Positions 8,698 through 17,230 are shown, counted from the stretch's first letter. The stretch is 64,000 bases of DNA from JACWAE01 sp963847595 (GCA_963847595.1 CAWKAJ010000002.1:1178001-1242000), one strand, 5' to 3'. The notes: generated from the sequence alone by a model not told the origin. Program-made: numbers and translations.

Positions 8698-9786
8698 TTA
8701 TGCAATATCTGCGTAAGCTTGCGTAACCCGCCAATTGCTGCTGTCATAGATATCGATGGCTCCGGCTAACTTTTCATCTATCAGGATAGCATCTAGATAC
8801 GCATAGCTGAATAATTTATTATAGGGAAACTTGGTAGAGGACTTGAAGCCAAAGTACTTCAATAGTTCCTTTCGAAGTTGCGGTTCGCTAAAGGCCCAAA
8901 CCAGAAGGATATCGCATTGCGATTTTCCCAACTCATTCAAACACCTGTCTATAAGCACCCGAAAGCAGGAGAGGTCTTTATTCTTAACCAGATAGTCCAC
9001 TATAAGACCGTTGACAAAGCCATTTGGTTGAGGCTGCACACTGATTACAGCATATCCCCACAGCTTACCTCCTTTTTTTGCTATGACATAACTGTAGCTG
9101 CGTTGCGGATGTCTATCGAAACGCCACCGCAGGTAGCTCTCACTTCTCACCAGATTTATGCCTGATTTATCCCTCAGGTCATCGACATCTTTGAGGTCGT
9201 CGGTATATCGGTCAGATACTTCAACCTGGAATGAATCTGACACTCGGGTAATCTTCTTCGCCTGGGTATTCAAAAGTGAGTTGTAGAAAAACCCCAGTCC
9301 TCCAGCCAGGATTCTGTTGCCCAGCCTGTATGATAATAGCTTCTGAGGACGGACTACTCGAAACATATACTCCGTCTCAGCCACTATTCTGTAGCCCTGT
9401 GACAAAAATCCCGGGCGCGATATCGGGGCAGGAAAACCATAAGACAATGCATAGCCATTATCTTTCAGATGTTGAATGGCGAATCTCCCCATTCTGTTGA
9501 ATATTCCTTTCCCCTGATAGTCGGGATGCACCATAGTATCGCAGTGCTGTGCGGTTTTTACTCTCTTGTTTCCGAGCCATATCTCTGCAAACCAAAACGG
9601 CCTCGCTCCCACTATCCTGCCATTATCCATAGCCACAATGACTTCAGCGTCGGCCGAGGCCAAGGGGTTCTGCAAATATTTCCAATCCCAGAGTTCTGTG
9701 GACATAACCTGACCAAAAGATGCCTGGAACAAATCCAGCAGCTTTCTTTTCTCCGCAGAGTGTTTTGCCAGTTTGATTTCGACCAA
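8698..9786 (-). CDS. GNAT family N-acetyltransferase
   Basis: A 362-residue protein with an N-terminal GNAT domain: a beta strand VIVAMDNGRIVGARPFW, then DTMVHPDYQGKGIFNRMGRFA, which contains the canonical QGKGIF acetyl-CoA pyrophosphate loop (about residues 89-100), then YGFPAPISRPGFLSQGY. The C-terminal half has a second GNAT-like repeat (RWRFDRHPQRSYSYVIAKKGGKLWGYAV), an arrangement seen in Eis-like and Acetyltransf_9 proteins. It is separated from the GT4 gene by 11 bases, so it belongs to the glycosylation operon. Likely acetylates an amino sugar or amine on the product. Confidence 0.8.
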   Translation of the reverse strand: MVEIKLAKHSAEKRKLLDLFQASFGQVMSTELWDWKYLQNPLASADAEVIVAMDNGRIVGARPFWFAEIWLGNKRVKTAQHCDTMVHPDYQGKGIFNRMGRFAIQHLKDNGYALSYGFPAPISRPGFLSQGYRIVAETEYMFRVVRPQKLLSYRLGNRILAGGLGFFYNSLLNTQAKKITRVSDSFQVEVSDRYTDDLKDVDDLRDKSGINLVRSESYLRWRFDRHPQRSYSYVIAKKGGKLWGYAVISVQPQPNGFVNGLIVDYLVKNKDLSCFRVLIDRCLNELGKSQCDILLVWAFSEPQLRKELLKYFGFKSSTKFPYNKLFSYAYLDAILIDEKLAGAIDIYDSSNWRVTQAYADIA

Positions 9787-9797
9787 ACGAATATCCT

Positions 9798-11018
9798 CTA
9801 ACCAATTTGCTTCTTAGCCAAACTATCGTACACTTCTATGATCTTAGGGACTACAACATCCGATGTGTAGTTCTCCATGAATCTCCCATATCCATTTTGC
9901 CCCATTTTCGAGGCAATCTCGGGCCTTTCCAGCAAATAGGAGAGCGCTTCAGACAATTTATCAGCGTTACCAGGTGGAACCAATATCCCGGTTTCCCCGT
10001 CCACTACCGCCTCCTTTAGCCCCCCTATATCTGAAGCTATCACTGCTTTCCTCTGGCTCATCGCCTCGCGTGCCACAGTGGAGGCAGATTCTGCGCAGAT
10101 AGACGGCACGACCAGAAACCTGCATCTCGACATCGCCCCCATTACTACCGGATGCGGAGCGTTTCTTACTATGAGCACGTTTTCGGTGCCTTCATAACGG
10201 TAATCCGGGTGGTCGACACCAATTATCAACAGCTTTGTTTTTGTATTCAGTTCGTGATAAGCCTTAATTAGCACATCAACACCTTTGTGATACATTAATT
10301 GTCCTACAAACAATACGAAGTCATCAGGAAGATTCTCGAGCTTTACCCTCCCCTCATCCATATTCGGGTCATAGAAGTTGGGAACCATTTCAATTTTCGC
10401 GTCTCCAACACCCAGGTGCTTTTCATAAGCATCCTTTACGAAGTTACTGACGGCAATAAACTTATCCACAGATCTTAGCCCATTTCTGTTTGCCCTTACC
10501 CCAACATAAGTAAACAAAGCCCTCGGCAGACCGTGATCACGGCCCATACAGGGTATGCATTCCATGGTAAGAGGATCATCACAAATGGCGTTGTTCTTCA
10601 TAAGCGTCATTTTGGGACAGAAAAGACGGTAGCCATGAGCAGTGTATACCAAGGGAATTTTAAAGCCCTTTTTCAATGGAAGCGCAGAGTAAACCATCCA
10701 ACCATGAGCATGGATAATATCAGGGCGTTCTTCTCTGATAATTTGGGCTAATTTCCCCCTAATCAGCCAATCTTGCATTGGCGGGTGACCTTTTCTGGTA
10801 GGGTCTCGATATAGGAAGGGGATTTTTTGAAATAAGCCCTCCAATCTGTATACCTTAACACCGTTCTCTTGTTCATAAGCAGGGAGGTTTTGCTGGTCTA
10901 TTGTGCACACAATGACTTCGTGTCCCCTCTTGCTCAACTGCTTGCTCAACGATTGAACATGTCTCTCAACTCCACCTACAAGAGGTGGGTACAAATCCGA
11001 TAGCATCAATATTCTCAT
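9798..11018 (-). CDS. Glycosyltransferase family 4, copy 2
   Basis: A 406-residue GT-B fold retaining glycosyltransferase. The N-terminal domain opens with MRILMLSDLYPPLVGGVERHV (glycine-rich acceptor loop), and the C-terminal donor domain has the GT4 E-x7-E region (CAESASTVAREAMSQRKAVIAS) and GGLKEAVVDGETGILVPPG. A CxxC near residue 160 (CIPC) may be a small metal or disulfide site. It is a close tandem paralogue of 11063-12274; the two align from end to end. It probably adds a sugar to a lipid or glycan acceptor on the cytoplasmic face. Confidence 0.9.
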   Translation of the reverse strand: MRILMLSDLYPPLVGGVERHVQSLSKQLSKRGHEVIVCTIDQQNLPAYEQENGVKVYRLEGLFQKIPFLYRDPTRKGHPPMQDWLIRGKLAQIIREERPDIIHAHGWMVYSALPLKKGFKIPLVYTAHGYRLFCPKMTLMKNNAICDDPLTMECIPCMGRDHGLPRALFTYVGVRANRNGLRSVDKFIAVSNFVKDAYEKHLGVGDAKIEMVPNFYDPNMDEGRVKLENLPDDFVLFVGQLMYHKGVDVLIKAYHELNTKTKLLIIGVDHPDYRYEGTENVLIVRNAPHPVVMGAMSRCRFLVVPSICAESASTVAREAMSQRKAVIASDIGGLKEAVVDGETGILVPPGNADKLSEALSYLLERPEIASKMGQNGYGRFMENYTSDVVVPKIIEVYDSLAKKQIG

Positions 11019-11062
11019 GAGTGCTTACCGTTGCTTTCGGGGTTATTAATCCAAGTCCCTGC

Positions 11063-12274
11063 TCAGCTTCGAACTAAGGTTCTGTAAACATCTATAACCT
11101 TGGGTATCGCAGCATCCGCTGAGTAGTTCTCTATCAATTTATTGTACCCGCTTTCCCCCATTTTCGAGGCCACTTCTGGATTTTTCAGCAAAAACGAAAG
11201 CACTTCAGATAGCCTCTCTGGATTACCGGGCGGAACCAATATCCCGGTTTCTCCATCAACCACTGCCTCTTTTAGCCCCCCAATGCTTGAAGCAACTATC
11301 GCCTTTTTCCGGCTCATCGCCTCGAGAGCAACAGTAGGAGCAGATTCGGGGCAAATAGAGGGGAAAATTGCAAACCTGCACTTTGACATCGCAGCCATTA
11401 CTACATAATGCGGAGCGGTTTTTATCACGCGGATATTTTCCATGCTTTCATAGCGGTAATCCGGGTGCTCTATGCCGATTAGCAGCAGCTTTGTTTTTGT
11501 ATTCAGCTTACGATAAGCCTCGATTAACACATTAATTCCTTTATGAGGCATTAACCAACCAACAAATAACATAAAGTCATCAGGTAAAAAATCCACCTTA
11601 TTCTGCTCGCTGTGCGACTTGGTATCATAAAAGTTGGGAATGGTTAAAATCTTGATGCCCTCCAACCGCAGGCGCTTCTCATAAGTCTCTTTTACGAAAT
11701 CACTCACAGCAATGAATATGTCCACGTGCCTCAGTTCATCTCTATTTGCTCTCACCCCATAATATGATGCTAGAGCCCTCGGCAGACCGTAGTCATTACG
11801 TATACAAGGTATGCAATTGGCGAGAGACGGTTGATCGCATATAGTGTCCTCTCTCAGAAGCAGCATTTTCGGGCAAAAAAGTCGGTAGTCATGCATAGTG
11901 TATACCAAAGGGATTTTAAAGCCCTTTTTTAAAGGAAGCACAGAGTAAACCATCCAACCATGGGCATGGATAATATCGGGGCGTTCTCTCTCTATTATTT
12001 TGGCTAATCTCTTACTAACTAGCCAATCTCGGGCTGGGGGATGCCATCTTCTAGTGGGGTCTTTAAACAGAAAAGGGATTTTCTGGAACAAACCGTCTAA
12101 CCTGTATATCCTCACTCCGTTCTTTTCCTCATAATCCGGCAGGTCTCGCCGCCCTATTGTACAAACAAATACCTCATGTCCTCTCTCTCTAAGCTGGTTA
12201 CTCAGGGATTCAACATGGGTCTCTATTCCGCCCTGGAACGGAGCATACAAATCTGATAGCATCATTATTTTCAT
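11063..12274 (-). CDS. Glycosyltransferase family 4, copy 1
   Basis: A 403-residue GT4 enzyme, paralogue of the following gene. It begins MKIMMLSDLYAPFQGGIETHV and carries ICPESAPTVALEAMSRKKAIV with the donor-binding Glu pair and the GGLKEAVVDGETGILVPPG loop, as in the other copy. The 44-base gap and high similarity indicate a tandem duplication that has since diverged, probably to take different donors or acceptors. The gene starts 13 bases after the deacetylase stop codon, in the same leftward operon. Confidence 0.9.
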   Translation of the reverse strand: MKIMMLSDLYAPFQGGIETHVESLSNQLRERGHEVFVCTIGRRDLPDYEEKNGVRIYRLDGLFQKIPFLFKDPTRRWHPPARDWLVSKRLAKIIERERPDIIHAHGWMVYSVLPLKKGFKIPLVYTMHDYRLFCPKMLLLREDTICDQPSLANCIPCIRNDYGLPRALASYYGVRANRDELRHVDIFIAVSDFVKETYEKRLRLEGIKILTIPNFYDTKSHSEQNKVDFLPDDFMLFVGWLMPHKGINVLIEAYRKLNTKTKLLLIGIEHPDYRYESMENIRVIKTAPHYVVMAAMSKCRFAIFPSICPESAPTVALEAMSRKKAIVASSIGGLKEAVVDGETGILVPPGNPERLSEVLSFLLKNPEVASKMGESGYNKLIENYSADAAIPKVIDVYRTLVRS

Positions 12275-12287
12275 GCTGTACCCAATG

Positions 12288-13037
12288 TCATCTTTTATCT
12301 TTTTCGTGCATATGCGACCTCAGCAACTGGCTGTTACTCATTTTTCGAATATCATTGGAGAGAGCGCCTATACTACAGAATATCTTCTCCAGCCTTACCC
12401 AATTGTTATTGTCCTCTATGGACCAGGAATGGCCCCACAAGTGCCAGATGCCCCCGTTGTTGACAACAAAATCAAGCGTTTTAACTGCTACTCTATCCCA
12501 ACTATTAATTAACAAGTTTTTCTTCAACATAAAACTAAACAATCCGAAGTCCTGCGAAGCTATGGCATGCTTGAAATATGGAGAAAGTCCAAAATGCCAA
12601 TACGAGGCATAGGCTGTCGTGTCCATCTTAAAGGGGTCTTTTATGCTTCTGATAGCTGACCTAACCGTCCTGGCGCCGATGAAACCAGCATTCCTAACTA
12701 TATCGATAACCTCATCGTTGTACTTTCCACGAGGATAGCAGAAGGAAACCACTTCCCTGCCGATTATATCCTCCAATCTCTTCTTGCCCTCCACTACTTC
12801 CTTCTCAACTTCTTGGAGAGGAATTTCAGTCAGAACCAAATGGTGATAGGTATGTCCGCCGATATCAAAGCTTCGCGCGACATCTCTGATTTGCTGGGGG
12901 CTCATGCAGGCTCTTTCGACATTGTCTATGGGGATGTAGAAAGTCGCTGGAACATCATATTTATGCAGCAGTTCGGCCAGTTTCAAGTCTAGAGGGTGGC
13001 CGTCGTCCCAGCTTGTGGTGACTATAGCCTTATCCAT
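12288..13037 (-). CDS. Polysaccharide deacetylase family protein (NodB domain)
   Basis: A 249-residue NodB-type carbohydrate esterase 4. TTSWDDGH near residue 8 carries the paired metal-binding and catalytic Asp, HTYHH (about residue 63) is the second metal-binding motif (H-x3-H), and FCYPRGKYND is motif 3 with the catalytic Arg region. It has no signal peptide, so it probably acts in the cytoplasm on a lipid-linked or nucleotide amino sugar, as do PIG-L-like steps in other pathways. It is the first gene of the leftward cluster and diverges from the toroid-protein gene. Confidence 0.85.
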   Translation of the reverse strand: MDKAIVTTSWDDGHPLDLKLAELLHKYDVPATFYIPIDNVERACMSPQQIRDVARSFDIGGHTYHHLVLTEIPLQEVEKEVVEGKKRLEDIIGREVVSFCYPRGKYNDEVIDIVRNAGFIGARTVRSAIRSIKDPFKMDTTAYASYWHFGLSPYFKHAIASQDFGLFSFMLKKNLLINSWDRVAVKTLDFVVNNGGIWHLWGHSWSIEDNNNWVRLEKIFCSIGALSNDIRKMSNSQLLRSHMHEKDKR

Positions 13038-13081
13038 AGTGATAACGAAAGCCAGGTTCTTTACGGTGGAGCACGGTTGAT

Positions 13082-13110
13082 ATTATAAACTTTTCAAATC
13101 TCGTTGTCTC
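13082..13110 (-). promoter_or_regulatory. Probable promoter of the leftward glycan cluster
   Basis: On the minus strand GAGACA (13110-13105; four of six consensus -35 bases) is followed 17 bp later by a perfect TATAAT (13087-13082), about 45 bp upstream of the deacetylase start codon at 13037. Confidence 0.5.
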
Positions 13111-13138
13111 ATCTTCCAAATCGAGCCTTTTGTTGACA

Positions 13139-14170
13139 ATGCTCTCGGTGTTTGATACCCTATCCGAAGCAAGGGAGCTTCGACTCAAATTGACGCGCGA
13201 TGATCTTCGGGAACTAGTCCAGCATCAGGCCGACTTTATCATCAGCCAGCAGCTTCACTCCGGAGCCATCCCCTGGTTTCGAGGTACCATCGCAGACCCC
13301 TGGGACCATGTGGAATGCGCCATTGCTCTAGACCTCGCTGGCAGATTCGATAAGGCTATGAAGGCCTATAAGTGGTCACATGAAACTCAGAATCCCGATG
13401 GGAGTTGGTACTCCAGCTACCCGCAGGTAAAGCAGGATGACCAGACTAAGGACGCAAACTTCACCGCATACATAGCAACAGGAATATGGTTTCACTATCT
13501 TGCCACCAAGGACACAGGATTTCTGCGAAAGATGTGGCCGATGGTGGAAAAAGCGATAGATTTCACTTTGAGTTTGCAGCAGCCAACCGGCGAGGTATAC
13601 TGGGCAGTAAGTCCTGCGGGTACAACCTGGCCAGGAGCCATACTCACCTCATCGAGTTGCATCTGGCACAGTATCAGGAACAGCGTAAACATCGCGAAAT
13701 CGTTGGGAACAAAAAGAGCAGACTGGGAAGAAGCAAGCAACAAGCTCCTTAAGGCGATGAGGGAACACCCTGAGCTGTTCGACAAGATGGGCGAGAACAA
13801 GCGGCGCTATGCCATGAACTGGTTTTACCCCGTTTTGACCGGGGTGCTTAAGGGTAAACAGGCCAAGGAACGCATAGACAGAGAGTGGAACGATTTCATT
13901 ATCGAAAACTGGGGGTGCAGGGTCGCTACCGACGAGGATACTACCGCGGTAGCCGAGACCTCCGAGTTGATTGTGGCGTTAGCACTCATCAATGAGCACA
14001 AGAGGGCGAGGATGCTGCTCGATTGGACTCTGAAGCTTAGAGATGACAAGCCGGGCTTCTGCCGGGGGATAAAGTTCCCTGAAAAGGTAGCCTGTCCCCC
14101 GGATGAAGAGAGAGCGACCTGGACATCGGCAGCGTTGATATTGGCAATTGCAGCTCTATCTAGGGTTTGA
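13139..14170 (+). CDS. Alpha/alpha-toroid protein (prenyltransferase/squalene-cyclase-like repeat)
   Basis: About 343 residues from ATG at 13139 (TTG at 13130 is an alternative). Repeated helix pairs carry QW-like elements: QHQADFIISQQLHSGAIPWF, SHETQNPDGSWYSSY and SLQQPTGEVYWAV. This spacing of about 50-60 residues is typical of alpha/alpha six- or seven-hairpin barrels such as squalene cyclases, protein prenyltransferase beta subunits and glycoside hydrolases. The DxDD motif of triterpene cyclases is not present, so I do not call a cyclase. It is the first gene of the rightward wing and overlaps nothing; the next gene follows its stop after one base. Function unknown; a glycan- or lipid-handling enzyme is plausible. 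Confidence 0.6.
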   Translation: MLSVFDTLSEARELRLKLTRDDLRELVQHQADFIISQQLHSGAIPWFRGTIADPWDHVECAIALDLAGRFDKAMKAYKWSHETQNPDGSWYSSYPQVKQDDQTKDANFTAYIATGIWFHYLATKDTGFLRKMWPMVEKAIDFTLSLQQPTGEVYWAVSPAGTTWPGAILTSSSCIWHSIRNSVNIAKSLGTKRADWEEASNKLLKAMREHPELFDKMGENKRRYAMNWFYPVLTGVLKGKQAKERIDREWNDFIIENWGCRVATDEDTTAVAETSELIVALALINEHKRARMLLDWTLKLRDDKPGFCRGIKFPEKVACPPDEERATWTSAALILAIAALSRV

Positions 14171-14171
14171 G

Positions 14172-14810
14172 GTGAGTTCAGTGCCTGGTTCTGAAAAAAT
14201 TTCTGGAGAATCCACATCAGCAGGTGTCGATAATGACTTTGTAGGGTACGAAGTCCTTATGGACTTCATGAAAAAACAGGGGTTGCAGAAGCTAGAAGGG
14301 GACATCATCGAAATCGGCGCCTTCATGGGCGGAGGCACGGTCAAACTGGCAAAATTTGGCCAGAAATACGGTAAGAAGGTGTATGCCGTGGACATTTTCG
14401 ACCCCAAAAGTGACAAGACTCCGGACAAAAACGGGGTCAAAATGTGCGACATCTACCAAGCGTTTCTCCAGGGGCGCTCCCAGTTGGAGGTCTATCAGCA
14501 GACTACGCATGCATTCGACAACATCGTGACCGTCAACATGGACTCCAAGAAAGTCAGTTTCCACAAAGGGCAGAAATTCATCTTCGGCTTCATTGATGGC
14601 AACCACCAGCCGGATTACGTGAGGAATGACTTCAATCTCATCTGGCGGCACCTCGTCCCCGGAGGGAGCATCGGTTTTCACGACTACAATTTCGACTTGC
14701 TGGAGGTTACCAGGGCCATAGATGATTTAATAGACAAGCATAAGGACGAGATAAGCGAAGTTAACGAGATAAAACAAAGCCATATAGTCATATTGACCAA
14801 GAGAAAGTAA
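14172..14810 (+). CDS. Class I SAM-dependent methyltransferase (Methyltransf_24-like)
   Basis: A 212-residue methyltransferase-like protein. DIIEIGAFMGGGTVKLA is motif I with the E-x-G-x-x-x-G pattern of the TylF/CmcI-like group, VYAVDIFDP carries the acidic ribose-binding residue, FGFIDGNHQPDYVRNDF is the D-G-x-H metal or substrate motif, and LVPGGSIGFHDYN follows. A longer frame begins at 14148 inside the previous gene; GTG at 14172, one base after that gene's stop codon, is the more natural start. The D-x-H/D set suggests a metal-dependent O-methyltransferase acting on a sugar or a polar tailoring substrate. Confidence 0.75.
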   Translation: MSSVPGSEKISGESTSAGVDNDFVGYEVLMDFMKKQGLQKLEGDIIEIGAFMGGGTVKLAKFGQKYGKKVYAVDIFDPKSDKTPDKNGVKMCDIYQAFLQGRSQLEVYQQTTHAFDNIVTVNMDSKKVSFHKGQKFIFGFIDGNHQPDYVRNDFNLIWRHLVPGGSIGFHDYNFDLLEVTRAIDDLIDKHKDEISEVNEIKQSHIVILTKRK

Positions 14811-14829
14811 CTCCAGGTGAAGTAAACAG

Positions 14830-15654
14830 ATGCTTGAAGTGCTTCAAGTTGAGACCACAAATTACTGCAACGCCCGCTGCATCTTCTGTGTCTACGACCA
14901 AATCAAGAAGCACGGCACTATGTCGGATAAGCTCTACACAAAGATTGTGAGGGGTGCAACGAAGCTCGACCCGCCTCCTAAGACGTTCATACCCATGCTC
15001 ACCGGCGAGCCCTTCCTCGACCCACAAATGATTGACCGTATAAAGGAGGCACGCGCCGCCCTGCCTAGAACCGAGATTCACCTTTATTGCAACGGGAGCA
15101 AGCTCACTGAGGAAATAATCAGTCAACTTGCGGGAGTACCTAGATTCCATCTGAACATCTCGGCAAACGGGGCCTCGGTGGAGACCAGGAAGAGGCTGAC
15201 AGGGCTGAGCGACTACGAACACGTCGCCAGGATGATAGATTACGTAGATTCGCTTCACATTTCACACAGCGTATCGCTAGTGCAGCACCCTTCGATCACC
15301 AAGGAGGAAGAGAAGGCTTTCAACCGCAGGTGGGGGAAATCGACATCGAGTGCCTCTTGCCGTTCGCCCTATATTTTCCAGCACCTGAATTTCGGCGGGC
15401 TCACTTATCAAAAGGACCAGACCCGCTTCACCTACTGCATACATGCCACCAGCCACATGACTGTGCTCTGGGACGGAAAAGTGAACCTGTGCTGTATGGA
15501 CCCGCTGGGCCGGAAAATATTCGGCGACTTGAACCATCAAACGGTTGCTGAGGTGTGGCTATCCGAAGAGCGCCAGCGCTATGCCACCATGCACAAAGAG
15601 GGCAGGGGAGCAGAGTGCGAGGTGTGCCGGGACTGCAACATCGTCTGCTTCTGA
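14830..15654 (+). CDS. Radical SAM protein with C-terminal SPASM domain
   Basis: A 274-residue protein. CNARCIFC (residues 13-20) is the CxxxCxxC motif that holds the radical-SAM [4Fe-4S] cluster, and the barrel continues with MLTGEPFLDP (the GGEP-like motif) and HLNISANG. The C-terminus (CIHATS, LCCMDPLG, and CEVCRDCNIVC) is a SPASM-type set of cysteines for auxiliary clusters. Such proteins modify peptides, sugars or amines by radical chemistry. It ends the rightward wing 19 bases after the methyltransferase and converges on rnhB. No precursor peptide is visible nearby, which favours a sugar or small-molecule substrate. Confidence 0.85.
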   Translation: MLEVLQVETTNYCNARCIFCVYDQIKKHGTMSDKLYTKIVRGATKLDPPPKTFIPMLTGEPFLDPQMIDRIKEARAALPRTEIHLYCNGSKLTEEIISQLAGVPRFHLNISANGASVETRKRLTGLSDYEHVARMIDYVDSLHISHSVSLVQHPSITKEEEKAFNRRWGKSTSSASCRSPYIFQHLNFGGLTYQKDQTRFTYCIHATSHMTVLWDGKVNLCCMDPLGRKIFGDLNHQTVAEVWLSEERQRYATMHKEGRGAECEVCRDCNIVCF

Positions 15655-15681
15655 GGAAACGCTGGCCGTCATATCCGGAAG

Positions 15682-16308
15682 TTATAGCAGGCGATCTCGC
15701 ACCGGCGTGAAGGTCTTGCGATGGATGGGGCAGGGGCCGAGGCGCTGCAGAGCCTCCAGGTGCTCCGAGGTGCCGTACCCTTTGTGTTGAGCCAGGCCGT
15801 AGCCCGGGAATTGGCTATCCAACTCCACCATAAGGCGGTCTCGGGTGACCTTGGCGACTATGGATGCCACAGCTATGGAGAGACACAAGCTATCTCCATC
15901 GACCAAGCCTTTCTGCGGAATGCGGATGCCAGGCAGACGCATGAAGTCTATGAGAAGGTAATCAGGACGAGTTGAGAGTTGTTCGATGGCGCGTCGCATC
16001 GCCAGCCTGGTTGCAGGTGCTATGCCACGCTCATCAATGAGAGCATGCGACACCGAGCCCAGCCCAAAGGGCACGCCACTCTCCAGCACGCAGTTGAAAA
16101 TAGACTCACGCTGTGAGGCTGTAAGCTGCTTGCTGTCTCGAACCCGGCTCAGCCAGGAAGGCCGCTCTTCCTGAGGGAGAATAACTGCTGCGGCCACTAC
16201 CGGGCCAGCAAGTGGGCCTCGGCCGACCTCGTCGACACCAGCGATGAGCCTATAGCCTTGTGCTATCAGCTTCTCCTCTTCGACAAACGTCGGTACCTGG
16301 CTCACCAT
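15682..16308 (-). CDS. rnhB: Ribonuclease HII
   Basis: RNase HII cleaves RNA in RNA-DNA hybrids and removes single ribonucleotides. The N-terminal GVDEVGRGPLAGPVVAAAV supplies the first two catalytic acidic residues (DE), YLLIDFMRLP carries the next Asp, and SIAVASIVAKVTRD and the HKGYGTSEH motif follow as in the family. I place the start at ATG 16308, giving 208 residues, the usual size. Upstream in-frame ATGs at 16347 and 16401 would add 13 or 31 residues without recognisable homology, and the latter overlaps the promoter of the zinc-ribbon gene. The gene converges on the radical SAM gene. Confidence 0.92.
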   Translation of the reverse strand: MVSQVPTFVEEEKLIAQGYRLIAGVDEVGRGPLAGPVVAAAVILPQEERPSWLSRVRDSKQLTASQRESIFNCVLESGVPFGLGSVSHALIDERGIAPATRLAMRRAIEQLSTRPDYLLIDFMRLPGIRIPQKGLVDGDSLCLSIAVASIVAKVTRDRLMVELDSQFPGYGLAQHKGYGTSEHLEALQRLGPCPIHRKTFTPVRDRLL

Positions 16309-16394
16309 GTCCTTGCTTTTCCCGAATTTGGAACATAGTAGCACCATATTTAGCTCTTTGTCAAAAGATTTTTGTGAAATCGTCTCCAAACCTA

Positions 16395-16423
16395 TTGACA
16401 CGTAGGCAATTGTGTGCTAGTCT
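16395..16423 (+). promoter_or_regulatory. Promoter of the small zinc-ribbon gene
   Basis: TTGACA (16395-16400), 17-bp spacer, and TAGTCT (16418-16423) preceded by the extended TG (16415-16416). It lies 32 bp upstream of the small gene's start codon. Confidence 0.7.
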
Positions 16424-16454
16424 CGTTCGCAAAAGCGATGGAAAGGAGCGTCAC

Positions 16455-16595
16455 ATGCAAGCTTACTGTATGAAGTGCCGCACCAAGGTGGAGATCAAGA
16501 ACCCGAAGTCGATCAAAATGAAGAACGGGAAGCCCGCAACTCAGGGTGTGTGCCCGAAGTGCGGAACAAAGGTATTCAGAATCGGCAAAGGGTAG
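16455..16595 (+). CDS. DUF5679-type small zinc-ribbon protein
   Basis: A 46-residue protein starting at ATG 16455, which has AAAGGAG about six bases upstream. Two CxxC knuckles (CMKC at residues 5-8 and CPKC near residue 33) form a zinc ribbon around a lysine-rich linker, the pattern of DUF5679 proteins. It has its own promoter and is followed by a terminator hairpin, so it is a single-gene transcript. The longer in-frame reading from 16260 runs antisense through rnhB and is not coding. The function of DUF5679 is unknown; nucleic-acid or protein binding is likely from the fold and charge. Confidence 0.85.
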   Translation: MQAYCMKCRTKVEIKNPKSIKMKNGKPATQGVCPKCGTKVFRIGKG

Positions 16596-16666
16596 ACAAC
16601 ACAGGCCTACCCAGGTAAGTTGCGCGCTGAATAAGCTATTGTAGGGCGTCTTGGAAGTTTTTGAGG

Positions 16667-17230
16667 TCAAAGCGCCTGAAGAGAGGATTTTATCCCCTCC
16701 AGGCGCTTTTGATATTCTGATAGCAGATGTTGTGAGGTCTCAAGCCACTCTGGGCTGGCCTCGATTGCAGGCTCAATGGCAGAGCCGGAGATGCCTTTCC
16801 TCGCTAATTCCTTTCTCCTGGCTGTCCCCATCTTACTTTGAATTTCCTGCCGAGACTGTTCCAGCACTTTGTGGTATTCATTTATGAGGCCTCTAATATC
16901 CTCGATAACCTTGGGGCTCTCAGAGAAATGCCGGATAGCTTCAAGCACTCTCTCAACATCACCGGGCTCTGTGAGGCTGATTTTGTCCACGAGGAAAGCC
17001 AGAATATAGCGAATGAGAATTTGCCGGTCTTCTTTGTATTTCCCTAACTCCAGCTCGACATCGCGGATGGGCAGTCCGCTCAGATAACGTTTGCCCAGAG
17101 CTTGTCCAACCTCTGAAAGCTCTCCTTCCCTGAGCCTCCTCTTATCCTCAGCCGACAGACCTCCCAGCTTCTGAGCCCTCTCCATCGCTATGTCGAATGC
17201 ACTTTTTAGTTCTTTGTCGTTGCCAGACAT
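16667..17230 (-). CDS. Conserved helical hypothetical protein
   Basis: A 187-residue protein, almost entirely predicted helix and rich in charged residues, with heptad-like segments (ELSEVGQALGKRYLSGL, EVYHKVLEQSRQEIQSKM-like region, LLSEYQKRLEGIKSSLQAL). No signal peptide or membrane segment is visible. I do not recognise a characterised family; the sequence MERAQKLGGLSAEDKRRLRE resembles uncharacterised proteins found in related bacteria. It starts 43 bases after the MBL-hydrolase gene on the same strand, suggesting co-transcription. It may be a coiled-coil cytoplasmic adaptor, but function is unknown. Confidence 0.65.
   Translation of the reverse strand: MSGNDKELKSAFDIAMERAQKLGGLSAEDKRRLREGELSEVGQALGKRYLSGLPIRDVELELGKYKEDRQILIRYILAFLVDKISLTEPGDVERVLEAIRHFSESPKVIEDIRGLINEYHKVLEQSRQEIQSKMGTARRKELARKGISGSAIEPAIEASPEWLETSQHLLSEYQKRLEGIKSSLQAL
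16669..16709 (+). terminator. Rho-independent terminator after the zinc-ribbon gene
   Basis: Ten-bp perfect stem (AAAGCGCCTG at 16669-16678 with its complement at 16700-16709) closing a 21-base loop and running into a short T tract. The same bases encode the last codons of the opposing gene, so the hairpin overlaps that coding end. Confidence 0.6.

Noticed and set aside
13139..14170. Squalene-hopene cyclase
   Set aside because: The toroid protein is about half the length of a cyclase and lacks the DxDD catalytic motif.
14830..15654. RiPP precursor peptide for the radical SAM/SPASM protein
   Set aside because: No short Cys- or Gly-rich peptide frame with a ribosome site was found beside it on either strand.
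16260..16454. N-terminal extension of the small zinc-ribbon gene
   Set aside because: It lies antisense to rnhB and crosses the consensus promoter at 16395-16423; ATG 16455 has its own Shine-Dalgarno.
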